Assembly (NCBI GenBank): GCA_963699805.1
Contig: CAVOVH010000005.1
Span: forward strand, 1,054,001-1,118,000
Length of the DNA: 64,000 nucleotides
From: JAGTVG01 sp963699805
GTDB taxonomy: Bacteria; Bacteroidota; Bacteroidia; Cytophagales; Cyclobacteriaceae
Reading direction: 5' to 3'
Position 1 is the stretch's first letter. Each line of letters begins with the position of its first letter. The position numbers were made by a program, and so were the translations under genes. The notes under the pieces were generated by a model. That model was not told the origin of the DNA and searched no databases. It saw only the letters and a list, made by a program, of their open reading frames with translations. Below are positions 18,830-27,930 of the stretch, piece by piece.

Positions 18830-21800
18830 ATGAAATCAAAACTACTAAGAAGAGTAAAGGCCATGCCGGTTATTGGCTTGCATGGAAAAATTTTACATTT
18901 CGTGATCATTGGCTTGTTGATAACTAACGCAGGTATAGCTCAATTCAGCCAAAACAGCGATTTGTCAAACGCCAAACAATTTAAAAGTAGTACAAGCCAA
19001 CCGGAACAGACTTCGGCAATGATGCAAATCACGATTACAGGTAAGGTGGTTTCTGAAGAAGACAAAGAGGGTTTGCCTGGTGTCAATGTGCTTGTAAAGG
19101 GTACCTTCACAGGTACGGTGACCGATTTAAACGGCGACTATTCCATTGAAGTTCCTTCAACGGATGCTACGCTGGTGTTCAGTTCCGTTGGATTCAATAC
19201 CACCGAGGTGCTGGTTGGCAATCAGTCAGTAATCAATATATCCATGTCGTCGGATGTCAGGTCGTTACAGGAAATCGTAGTTACCGCATTGGGTATAGAA
19301 AAAGATTCCAAAACACTTGGATATGCAACATCGAATGTGCAATCTGAGGAACTGACAATTAACCGTTCACCTAATATGATGAATGCCCTGCAGGGGAAAA
19401 TAGCTGGAGTTAATATCAGCAGTATGGGAACAGGCCCGGGTGGTACCTCCAAGATCCGTATCCGTGGACAATCCTCCATTTCCGGACAGAACAATCCGCT
19501 AATAGTGGTCAATGGTGTGCCCATCGATAACACCAACTTTGGTTCAAAACAGGGAAACTCCGCATCCGATGGTGGCCTTGGCTCAACTGGAAACGGGGAT
19601 TTCTCAGATGGAGGCGATGGGCTTGACAAGTATAAACCCGGATGATGTGGAAAGTATGACCGTATTGAAAGGAGCCGCAGCTTCTGCATTATACGGATCA
19701 AGGGCAAAAGATGGCGTAATCATGATCACGACAAAGACCAAAGGTAAAGGAAAGGGAATTGGCGTGAGTTACAACATGAATTACACCAACGAAAAACCAC
19801 TTGACTTCACTGATTATCAATATGAATACGGCCAGGGAGAAAATGGTGTTCGTCCCACTGCTCCAAATCCCACGTCCGGGCAGTGGTCATTTGGCGAACG
19901 ATTTCAGCCCGGCATGACACAGATTCTTTTTGATGGAGTGGAAGTGCCCTATGAACCCGTCTATGACCGGATCGATAAGTTCTACAGGAATGGACAGAAT
20001 TTCAGCAATACAGTCTCTCTTTCAAGTGGAGGAGAAAAAGGTGGATTGAATCTTTCCATAGGAAATTTGCAAAGCAAAGGTGTCGTACCGAATAACTCAT
20101 TCACACGAACCACACTCAACCTGGGATTTGAATATAAACTTTCAGAAAAATTGAGTTTTTCCGGTAATGTGAACTATTCCTATGAGGACAATAAAAATGC
20201 TCCAAACGTAGGAAACCAGGACAACACCATCCCGGTGGCCCTTCGCAACATGGCCAATTCCATGCCGCTCGATTTGCTGGATGAGAAGAAGTATGATGCA
20301 AATGGCAATGAATTTGTTTATTCACGGTTCCGAAATCGTACCAATCCGTATTTCACCCTTGCAGAGCAATTTCAGAATATTCGACGAGACAGGATATTCG
20401 GGAATATATCAGCCAAGTATGACATTTTACCCTGGCTGTTTATTCAGGGCAGGGTAGGCGAGGATTACTGGTCTCGCGATCAGGAAATCAACAATTTCCC
20501 GACAGGACAGGCTTCCCGTCCTGCAGCTCCGGTAGGATTTGTCAATGGAATTTATACCCAGGAAGCCCGCAGGTTCCGTGAGATTAATGCCGATTTTTTG
20601 CTTTCGGCATATCGTGAGTTTGGAAAATTTGGAGCAAACCTGACTTTTGGAGGCAACCGGATGTACCGCAGATTTGATACGAATAATGTTCAGGTCACTG
20701 ATTTTGTCGTGAGGGATCTATATACGGTGCAGAATGGCCGGGTGAAGAATCCTACCTACGATTTATCTGAACGTGCTGTAAATTCATTGTACGGCGCCTT
20801 AGAACTTTCATTTAACCAAATGTTGTTTCTGAATGGAACACTTCGCAATGACTGGTTTTCCACCCTGTCACCTGAAAACAGGAGTATTTTATATCCTTCT
20901 ATTTCAACGAGTTTCGTATTTTCGGAAGTGATTGGAGAATCCAAACCAGAATGGCTGAACTTTGGTAAGATCCGGGCAGCCTATGCAGAGGTGGGAAGTG
21001 ATACGGATGTGCCTCCCTATTCAGATGTATTGTTTTACAACATTAATTCCAACCTGTTTGCCAATCCAAGCGGGGCATTGCAGCCCGTAGGTGCGATTTC
21101 GGGAAATACAGTTCCGAATCCAGACCTCAGGCCAATGCGATCAGCAGAGACGGAATTGGGCTTGAACTGGCTTATTTGATAACAGGGTTGGCCTAGATAT
21201 AGCTGTTTATAAGAAGACTACAACGGATCAGATCGTACAGGCGCAAATATCAGACGGATCTGGATTTGTGAATACACTTATCAACAGCGGAAAGAGTGAG
21301 AATAAAGGGATTGAAATGCTTATAACTCTTGTGCCAATAAAAGTGGGAGATTTCCAATGGAACTTCAGCTTTAATGGCACCTACAATAAAACAAAAGTAA
21401 TCAGTTTGCTTACCGATGAACCAGGCGATCGTATCACTGTCGGGACACATGCATTTAATGGAGAATTGAGGCAGGTAGTCGGCGAAGAAATGGCGCAGTT
21501 GGCAGGCTTCGGATACAGAAGGGACGAACAGGGACGTCAGGTATTCGGTGCCAATGGTATTGCCCTTCGGACTCCTGAATTGGTATTGTTTGGCAGTGCA
21601 TTACCAAAATGGTATGGTGGTTTCCTCAACGAATTCACCTTTAAAGACCTGAGTTTTTCATTCCTGATCGACTTCAAGCTGGGCAACAAAATGATATCAG
21701 GTACCAACTTTAATGCTACACGGCATGGGCTTCATAAGATGACTGTGCCGGAAGGAGGTAGAGAAAATGGCATCATCGGTGATGGAGTGAACGAAGCAGG

Positions 21801-22131
21801 GGAAGTAAATACCGTTGTAGCACAAGTACAACCTTACTGGGAAGTAGTACGATCGCAGGCATTGATTGAACCCATCGTCTATGATGGCGGATACTGGAAA
21901 CTGCGCCAGATCAGTATCGGGTATAATTTTACCAGGATACTACCGGAAAATCTATTTATCAAAGGATTGCGCCTCAGTCTGGTTGGAAATAATATAGCCA
22001 TGCTGAAAAAATGGGTGCCCAATATCGATCCTGAATCATTCGGCTTAAATTCAGATAATCTCGTCGGTTTGGAATCTACTGGGGTTCCAACAACCCGGGG
22101 AATGGGTTTTAATTTAAATATTCAATTTTAA
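18830..22131 (+). pseudogene. SusC-like TonB-dependent receptor, disrupted by two +1 frameshifts
   Basis: All parts of a SusC/RagA receptor are present but in three frames. The signal peptide, carboxypeptidase-regulatory-like domain (GKVVSEEDKEGLPGVNVLVKG) and first half of the plug lie in 18830 to about 19620. The rest of the plug and most of the barrel (from TSINPDDVESMTVLKGAAAS) runs to 21179, and the barrel end (VGLDIAVYKKTTTDQIVQ to GMGFNLNIQF) runs to 22131. The first break fits one extra G in GGG at 19619-19621, because GDGLTSINPDD is restored if it is removed. The second fits one extra base in CTTATTTGAT at 21171-21180, restoring LNWLFDNR. Both are single-base insertions, so a recent pseudogene or uncorrected sequencing indels are equally possible. 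An intact susD follows 11 bases later. Confidence 0.9.
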
Positions 22132-22142
22132 TTTGATTAGCG

Positions 22143-23669
22143 ATGAAAAAGATAATAAAATATAGTCTTATAGGGATTTTAACCCTGTTTTTTTCTTCCT
22201 GCGATCAGGGATTAGATGATTTGAACACGAACGAAACCGATGCCACATCCATCGATCCGGCTTTTCAGCTAAACCGTGCTGTCATCAGTTCGTCCTATTC
22301 AAGTATAATCTATGATATGGGAATTGTACAACAGATTATCAGTCCAAACTCAGGTGTGCTCACAGGTGCAAATTATAACCAGGACAACCGGGATGCAACT
22401 GACGATGTCTGGAAGCAATTTTACCCGGATGTTATCCGAAATACCAGGGATGTGATTTTCCGCGCTTCCGAAGACCCGGACAGAGCAAACCTGGTGAATA
22501 TGGCACGAATTTTACAATGCTATGCATTTATGGTGCTAACCGACACATATGGTGATATACCGTATTTTGATGGCGGAAAAGGGTATACTGAAGGTATATT
22601 TTTACCCGAATATGATACCCAGGAATCTATTTATGACGATATTATCCAGGAACTGGGGCAAGCCAGTGCAGCACTTAATGCTTCTGGAAAAATCGAGACA
22701 GCTGATGTTCTTTTTGGTGGGGATATCGATCAATGGAAAAAATTCGGGTATTCCTTATTGCTTCGTGCAGGGATGAGATTGAGTGCTGTAGACCCAACAC
22801 AGGCTCAGCAGGTAGTGCAGAATGCTGTACAGGGAGGAGTAATTCTCACTAACAGTGACAATGCTGTGGTGTTGCATGATGATAACTATGCCAATGGTGC
22901 GGGAAATACACTGAATGCAACCGAGGCAAACAACTACTATCTCACTGAACCATTTGTCGATTACCTGAAAAACAACAATGACCCGAGGTTGGTTTCAATC
23001 GCCGTTACCTATGTAGGCGCTACCTCAGGCCCGGGACAGGTACTCGGACCGGATGGAAATGGATCAAGTGATCCCTCCATCCAGTTAGGTATGCCGCTGG
23101 GTTATGACAACAACACGATTGCCCAGGTAGCTGCAGACCTTGGTTTGGCCAGCTTCTATGAGTTTGCCCAAGTCGATCGTGAGCGATTGGTCAAACGGAC
23201 AGCACCAGGTTTCCTCGTTACGGCAGCCCAAACAAATTTATTGCTTGCCGAAGCAGCTCACCGTCAATGGATCCCGGGTGTGGCAGGTGAATATTTTACT
23301 GAAGGTGTCAGGGCCCATATGGTGCAGATGGCGCTGCATGATGCAGGTGCTGCCATAGACCCGGCCGATATCCAGACTTACCTGGATAATAATCCATTGA
23401 ATACAGGAACTGAACTCGAGCAGATCAATACCCAGTACTGGGTGGCATCATTCCTCAATGGATCAGAGGCATTTGCCAATTTCAGGAGAAGCGGATACCC
23501 GGCACTTGCACCCAATCCGTTTCCGGGGAAAGATATCTCTGGCGATTTTATCAACCGTCTTACCTATCCCAATTCGGAAATTTCTGTAAATACAGAAAAT
23601 GTGAATGCCGCAATTGCGCGTATGGGTGGTGATAATCTGGACGTAAAAGTGTGGTGGGATAAAAACTAA
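22143..23669 (+). CDS. SusD/RagB-family outer-membrane lipoprotein (SusD-like 2 type)
   Basis: This is the surface glycan-binding lipoprotein partner of the upstream SusC. The signal peptide ends in FFSSC with lipid Cys at residue 20, followed by the DDLNTNETDATSIDP entry typical of the SusD-like 2 group. TPR-like helical parts include ARILQCYAFMVLTDTYGDIPY, the conserved DTYGDIPY loop. The C-terminus (INRLTYPNSEISVN, then KVWWDKN) is complete. Length is 508 residues, normal for the group. The gene is intact although its SusC partner is broken, and it is followed by a strong terminator, so this pair ends its own transcript. The substrate is unknown; the neighbouring dehydratase/RraA/isomerase genes suggest an acidic or oxidised carbohydrate. 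Confidence 0.92.
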   Translation: MKKIIKYSLIGILTLFFSSCDQGLDDLNTNETDATSIDPAFQLNRAVISSSYSSIIYDMGIVQQIISPNSGVLTGANYNQDNRDATDDVWKQFYPDVIRNTRDVIFRASEDPDRANLVNMARILQCYAFMVLTDTYGDIPYFDGGKGYTEGIFLPEYDTQESIYDDIIQELGQASAALNASGKIETADVLFGGDIDQWKKFGYSLLLRAGMRLSAVDPTQAQQVVQNAVQGGVILTNSDNAVVLHDDNYANGAGNTLNATEANNYYLTEPFVDYLKNNNDPRLVSIAVTYVGATSGPGQVLGPDGNGSSDPSIQLGMPLGYDNNTIAQVAADLGLASFYEFAQVDRERLVKRTAPGFLVTAAQTNLLLAEAAHRQWIPGVAGEYFTEGVRAHMVQMALHDAGAAIDPADIQTYLDNNPLNTGTELEQINTQYWVASFLNGSEAFANFRRSGYPALAPNPFPGKDISGDFINRLTYPNSEISVNTENVNAAIARMGGDNLDVKVWWDKN

Positions 23670-23699
23670 AATTTTAGACTAGTATTCCAGATTTATTTT

Positions 23700-23755
23700 A
23701 ACCGGAGTGGCATGAGGCATTTTTTCTTCATACTGCTCCGGTTTTATATTTTTCA
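23700..23755 (+). terminator. Terminator after the first susC/susD pair
   Basis: AACCGGAG at 23700-23707 pairs with CTCCGGTT at 23736-23743; further weaker pairing extends the stem inward, and a T-rich stretch follows. It lies 31 bases after the susD stop. Confidence 0.75.
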
Positions 23756-23962
23756 TTAAATTGATAAAGTATTGATGGCCGGTTGAAATCTTAAATTGCC
23801 TGGACATATCGATCATCCGGAAAGCTTAATTGGGATTTGAATAACTTAAAGAAACATCAGCGGTTATCACATCCGTTGCCCAAACAAAACACACAGTCAA
23901 TTAAAATTCGCTGGATTAAATCAGGGAAAAAGTGCCGAAAAACACATCTGATTCATAATCCA

Positions 23963-24493
23963 TTATTTTTCCGGCATGACCTTCTTGTAAAGCGGGACCG
24001 TACTGCAGGGTTCCCCATACATGATACTCGAAACCACGGGGGTCAATAACCGGGTGATCTCAACATAAGCGGATTCAGGCACCGGATATTTCCCACATCC
24101 CTTGACTACTACTTTTTGATCCCGGTATTTTTCCAGGTTCAGTGAACCCAGGGCCTCCTGGAATAAAGCCATTTCAAGGTCAGCCAGATCACCAAAAATG
24201 ATCATATGGGCAAAAGGGGAGAGTTTTGTAGTGATCAGCATATAAGCCCAGGTGGGGATGATGGCATCCACGGTGCATGTGAGGGCAATATTTTTCCCAT
24301 CAAACTGGTTCCAGTCGAATTCCTTTATTTTTCCCCTGAATTCCTTTTCTTTCAGGATCATTTCCTGGAATAAAAAATCCCTGATATCAAAAAGGATCCT
24401 TTCGCCTGGATGATAAAATTTTTCCAGATCGAAGGTGATCAGGGGACTGTTGACAACTCTGTTCAAAATGGGTTCATCCGCTTTTTTATTCAT
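23963..24493 (-). CDS. DUF2480 family protein
   Basis: This 176-residue cytosolic protein, without signal peptide or membrane segment, is recognised as DUF2480, a family largely confined to Bacteroidota and of unknown function. Typical stretches are NRVVNSPLITFDLEKFYHPGE, DWNQFDGKNIALTC, DAIIPTWAYML and VVVKGCGKYPVPESAYVEIT. Its ATG overlaps the stop of tsaB (ATGA, four bases), so the two are translationally coupled. That coupling suggests a link to translation or general housekeeping, but no mechanism can be read from the sequence. Confidence 0.82.
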   Translation of the reverse strand: MNKKADEPILNRVVNSPLITFDLEKFYHPGERILFDIRDFLFQEMILKEKEFRGKIKEFDWNQFDGKNIALTCTVDAIIPTWAYMLITTKLSPFAHMIIFGDLADLEMALFQEALGSLNLEKYRDQKVVVKGCGKYPVPESAYVEITRLLTPVVSSIMYGEPCSTVPLYKKVMPEK

Positions 24494-25176
24494 ATCAGCT
24501 TTCTGGGAACAGTGGCAATGAAATCTTTTAAATAAAACGGTTCAAATGCTTCAAGGTTTTCAAACTCCTTTTTTTGATATTTTTCCTGCGCAAGATACCC
24601 GACCGCATTCGCCAAAGGATATATATTTTCAAGAAATAGAGCATTGGGATGTTTTTGAAGGAGGGTCCTGGCTTTGGTCATGCCTTCTCCAAAAAAAATC
24701 ACGGGATGCCGGTCCAGTTCTTTTGTAAAAGAATATTCATTGATAATGATTGCCCGTGTCTCCTGTATGATTTTCAGATTTTTGTCCGCGATCAGGGTAT
24801 ATACTTCCATCCGGCGCGCATCCAGCATGGGGCACAGGTGATGACCTTTAGGATTGGTTTCATTCGCCATGAAACACATGGCTAGCAATGTGTTTACGGC
24901 AAGGAGTGGGATGTCCAGCGCGTAACAAATCCCCTTGGCGGTGGAGGTGCCGATGCGGAGTCCCGTGTACGAACCTGGACCCTTCGAAATGGCAACGGCT
25001 GAAAGATCCTTCATTTCTTTATTCACATGCTGAAACAGATCCCGTATCATAGGGGCCAGAAATTTTGAGTGTGATTTATCCACATTTAATTCCTGACTTC
25101 CGATCAGATTTCCTTTTACATGCAATGCAACAGAGCAGGTTTTCGTGGCAGTCTCAATGCTCAGGATCAGGCTCAT
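24490..25176 (-). CDS. tsaB: tRNA threonylcarbamoyladenosine biosynthesis protein TsaB
   Basis: TsaB is the inactive paralogue that pairs with TsaD (and TsaE) to make the universal t6A37 modification of ANN-decoding tRNAs. The ASKHA-fold N-terminus is clear: ILSIETATKTCSVALHVKG, then SHSKFLAPMI and AVAISKGPGSYTGLRIGTSTAKGICYALDIPLLAVNTL. The second half is shortened, as in bacterial TsaB (228 residues, normal). It lacks the iron-binding histidines of TsaD. It starts the two-gene unit tsaB-DUF2480; the upstream 180 bases carry an 8-bp-period repeat. Confidence 0.92.
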   Translation of the reverse strand: MSLILSIETATKTCSVALHVKGNLIGSQELNVDKSHSKFLAPMIRDLFQHVNKEMKDLSAVAISKGPGSYTGLRIGTSTAKGICYALDIPLLAVNTLLAMCFMANETNPKGHHLCPMLDARRMEVYTLIADKNLKIIQETRAIIINEYSFTKELDRHPVIFFGEGMTKARTLLQKHPNALFLENIYPLANAVGYLAQEKYQKKEFENLEAFEPFYLKDFIATVPRKLI

Positions 25177-25245
25177 GGGATTAAGTTTGGGATGCCATAG
25201 TAATCTCTCAAATCAAGGGGAGAATAAATGATCCACGTGGAGAAT

Positions 25246-25280
25246 TTGTCACCAGGACACCAGGGAACAAGTGAACAGGA
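25246..25280. repeat. Degenerate 8-bp tandem repeat
   Basis: Four contiguous octamers TTGTCACC, AGGACACC, AGGGAACA and AGTGAACA follow each other with an exact 8-base period in the gap between tsaB and the phosphatase gene. Read on the other strand, the units are TGTTCACT-like, matching units in the tract after kdnB at 31364. Confidence 0.6.
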
Positions 25281-25358
25281 ATACCGCCGCGAGGAATCTT
25301 GGTAGTTGAAAATGAAAAATATACCCACCTTATAAGTAATAAATTGCACGATTTGTCA

Positions 25359-26033
25359 TTAATATTTTAATTCCCGGATACTGGTCTTCACGCTGTTTCG
25401 TAGTTGCCAGTAATCGTAATAGATCCCTTTAAACTTCATCCGGTATTTTATGGTCTTTTCAAAAAGATCCAGGGTATTTAGCACTGTCTCAGAGATCTCA
25501 CGCAGGGCATGATCACCTCCCGGATTTTTTGTCACATAATCACAAAATTTCATTTTCTGGCAATACCTGGATAAGGATCGGGCTCCTTTATTCCGGACCA
25601 GGAATTTTGCCCCACATTCCACGGCGAGTGAAAGATCATGAATATCATCAAATACAAACAATATTTCATCACGGTGAATGTTGTTCTCCTTTTCAAGGCC
25701 ATCGAGAATATCTGCTTTATTTTTTACTTTCAAGTATACCGAATGAAAATGTTCCCGTTCAGCCCATTGGATAGCCGTTTCATTCCGTTCACCGGTTACG
25801 ATGGCGGTGATGGGATTCTGATTGTGCAGGAGGTAATAGCCAAAACGCAGCATGTTTATACCCATGGAATCAATTTCACTGAAGGTACTTGGTGTCTGAC
25901 CCTTTACACCGTTGTTGAATATGCCATCCCAGTCAAAAACCAGGGCCCGGACCTTTTTCAGTTTTTCTGCAAAGGTTACGGGATTCTCAATGACTTTTCC
26001 CTGGACGATCTTTCTGAATTCCTTAGGTATCAA
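25359..26033 (-). CDS. kdsC: KdsC-like HAD phosphatase (Kdo-8-phosphate phosphatase candidate)
   Basis: This HAD-superfamily phosphatase, with no cap domain, has 224 residues. It most resembles KdsC, which removes the phosphate from Kdo-8-phosphate. Motif I is FDWDGIFNNG (nucleophile Asp34, Asp36), motif II TGERNE (Thr80), the motif III Lys is in KNKADIL (about 104-106), and motif IV is FVFDDIHDLSLA (Asp129, Asp130). About 28 residues precede motif I and roughly 40 basic/aromatic residues follow the core, both longer than typical 170-190 residue KdsC. It is the last gene of the kdsB-kdsA-transaldolase/CBS-phosphatase operon, 5 bases after the fusion gene. The context makes the Kdo-8-P assignment likely; the NNG loop in place of the usual LTDG leaves room for a different sugar phosphate. 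Confidence 0.78.
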   Translation of the reverse strand: MIPKEFRKIVQGKVIENPVTFAEKLKKVRALVFDWDGIFNNGVKGQTPSTFSEIDSMGINMLRFGYYLLHNQNPITAIVTGERNETAIQWAEREHFHSVYLKVKNKADILDGLEKENNIHRDEILFVFDDIHDLSLAVECGAKFLVRNKGARSLSRYCQKMKFCDYVTKNPGGDHALREISETVLNTLDLFEKTIKYRMKFKGIYYDYWQLRNSVKTSIRELKY

Positions 26034-26038
26034 AATAA

Positions 26039-27064
26039 TTATTGTAAACCGTTAAGCATCAATAAATCCTGGATGTCTATCATCCCTGTTGCTTTCCCAT
26101 TTTCAGTGACGATAATGGTGTCAACCTGTGTTTCCCTGAACATGGCCGAGGCTTCATAGAGCAGGGCGCTTCCTTCGATGGTATAAGGCTTTTTAAGGTT
26201 GAGATCGGCCGCCTTTTTGTTGATGGCCGCACTTCCTTCTTTTTCAATCATCCTGCGCAGATCCCCATCGGTGAAAATTCCGATGGGTTCCTGTTTTTCA
26301 TTGACGATGGTCACTGCCCCACAACCGCCTACGGTCATCTTGACCAGGCAATCGTGTATGGATTCTTCTTTTGTGACCACCGGGTTTACCTGGGATACTA
26401 CCTCATTCACCTTTTTGGTCATCAGGCGGGTATGCTCGAAAAATTCCCGGGTACCGAGCTCGGTAAAATGGTTTTCAGTCAATTGTTTCATTACTTTCCA
26501 GGGCACGGTCACGGTATGTGCGCCGGCGTTCAACGCATTGCGTACATGTTCCACACTCCGTACTGAAGAAAACATGATCTTGGTCTGATACCCATAATAA
26601 TTCACGGCATTGACACATTGTTCAACAAGACCCAGGGCGTCCTGCCCCTGATCCTGCAACCTGCCTACCAGGGGGCATACATAATCAGCGCCCGCCGCCA
26701 TAGCCATATAGGCCTGCTGGAGGGTATATACCAGGTGAATATTAACCATAAAACCTTCGTCTTTCAATATTTTGCAGGCTTTTACACCTTCCATGGATAT
26801 CGGGATCTTGAAAACGGTTCTGTCTTTGGCGAGACCGAGTGCATGTTGCCGTTTGGCCTCCGCCACGATCTCATCAGCAGTGCTTCCAAGGGCTTCTATC
26901 TGAAGAATGGGGACCATCCTTGAAAGTTCCAGCACAGTCCCATCGATGTCGGTGATCCCATGCCGGTGCATGAATGTAGGGGTGGTCGTTAAACCTGTTA
27001 AAAATCCAAGTTGAAATGCATCTTTGATCTCTTTGATATCCGCTGAATCAAGGTATAGTTCCAT
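26039..27064 (-). CDS. Transaldolase/FSA-like aldolase fused to a KdsD-type CBS pair
   Basis: This protein has 341 residues in two parts. Residues 1 to about 215 form a transaldolase/fructose-6-phosphate aldolase-like barrel: LYLDSADIKEI (Asp6), LTTTPTF at 25-31, the Schiff-base lysine candidate Lys86 in VFKIPISMEG, DYVCPLVGRLQDQG, TKIMFSSV and TVTVPWKVM. The usual TTNP motif reads TTTP, so the family Asn (28 in E. coli FSA) is Thr. Residues of about 220-341 are two CBS domains with GIFTDGDLRRMIE, the signature stretch of the C-terminal half of arabinose-5-phosphate isomerase KdsD. Thus the SIS isomerase domain of KdsD seems replaced by an aldolase. The gene sits 23 bases after kdsA and 5 before the kdsC-like gene. 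A role in making or controlling the Kdo precursor is inference. Confidence 0.88.
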   Translation of the reverse strand: MELYLDSADIKEIKDAFQLGFLTGLTTTPTFMHRHGITDIDGTVLELSRMVPILQIEALGSTADEIVAEAKRQHALGLAKDRTVFKIPISMEGVKACKILKDEGFMVNIHLVYTLQQAYMAMAAGADYVCPLVGRLQDQGQDALGLVEQCVNAVNYYGYQTKIMFSSVRSVEHVRNALNAGAHTVTVPWKVMKQLTENHFTELGTREFFEHTRLMTKKVNEVVSQVNPVVTKEESIHDCLVKMTVGGCGAVTIVNEKQEPIGIFTDGDLRRMIEKEGSAAINKKAADLNLKKPYTIEGSALLYEASAMFRETQVDTIIVTENGKATGMIDIQDLLMLNGLQ

Positions 27065-27087
27065 GAGTTTGTAATGTATTTAAATTC

Positions 27088-27930
27088 TTAATGATTCTTT
27101 TTTCCGTATTTTAGGTTTACCTGGTGAATTTCCATCAAGGGTTTGAGGAATTCCTCCAATTCGTTAATGTCATATTGACTGGCTGCATCACATAAAGCTT
27201 CGGAAGGGCAGGGATGGGCTTCAATAAAGATACCATCCACACCTGCCGCCACGCCGGCCCGGGCAAGGACATTCAAATATTGCCGGGCACCTCCGCTTGG
27301 ATCGGCACTGGGAATTCCGTATTTACGGATGGAATGGGTGATGTCGAAAATGACCGGATAACCCGTTTCGTTCAAATGATAAAAACTTCTCGGATCCACC
27401 ACCAGGTCGTTGTAGCCGAAGGTATATCCTCTTTCTGTCAGCAGGATCTTATGATTGCCGGTCGATTCCACTTTTCTGACCGGTTTGATCATGTTTTCAG
27501 GGGCAAGGAACTGTCCATGTTTAAGATTGACGACCCTTCCCGACTGGGCAGCCGTCACCACCAATGTGGTTTGCATACAGAGGTAGGCTGGTATCTGAAT
27601 GATATCCAGTACTTCGGCCGCTGCCTTAACCTGATCGGGATAATGGACATCAGAAAGAACCGGCAGACCGAATGTTTTTTTTATTTTTTCGAGCATCCGT
27701 AATCCCTCCTCCAGTCCCGGACCCTGATAATATTTAACATCCGAACGGTTATCTTTCAGAAAGGATGATTTATAAATAAGGGGGAGATGGAGCCTCTCGG
27801 CCATTTTCGTTAATTTTTCGGCAGTTTCCATCATCACCGATTCCTGCTCGATGACGCAGGGTCCCGAGATCAGAAAAAGGGACTCAGAACCACACGATAT
27901 ATTGCCGATCTTTATTATCTTTTCACTCAT
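27088..27930 (-). CDS. kdsA: 3-deoxy-D-manno-octulosonate-8-phosphate synthase
   Basis: KdsA condenses phosphoenolpyruvate with arabinose-5-phosphate to give Kdo-8-phosphate. Diagnostic stretches are FLISGPCVIEQES, KSSFLKDNRSDVKYYQGPGL, GLPVLSDVHYPDQV, IQIPAYLCMQTTL, LTERGYTFGYNDLVVDPRSF, FDITHSIRKYG and IEAHPCPSEALCDAASQ. Cys25 in SGPC, with the His, Glu and Asp of the last two motifs, marks the metal-dependent class (the E. coli enzyme has Asn there). The family KANRS motif appears here as KDNRS. Its 280 residues are normal. The start overlaps the kdsB stop by 8 bases, and the transaldolase/CBS gene follows after 23 bases, so all are one operon. Confidence 0.95.
   Translation of the reverse strand: MSEKIIKIGNISCGSESLFLISGPCVIEQESVMMETAEKLTKMAERLHLPLIYKSSFLKDNRSDVKYYQGPGLEEGLRMLEKIKKTFGLPVLSDVHYPDQVKAAAEVLDIIQIPAYLCMQTTLVVTAAQSGRVVNLKHGQFLAPENMIKPVRKVESTGNHKILLTERGYTFGYNDLVVDPRSFYHLNETGYPVIFDITHSIRKYGIPSADPSGGARQYLNVLARAGVAAGVDGIFIEAHPCPSEALCDAASQYDINELEEFLKPLMEIHQVNLKYGKKNH

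Noticed and set aside
19600..19640. Programmed ribosomal frameshifting in the broken susC
   Set aside because: No heptameric slippery sequence or downstream pseudoknot is visible, and two separate shifts in a receptor gene would be unprecedented; mutation or sequencing error is simpler.
27214..27702. A 162-codon open frame antisense to kdsA
   Set aside because: It is embedded in the conserved kdsA coding region; its composition is that of a complement frame.
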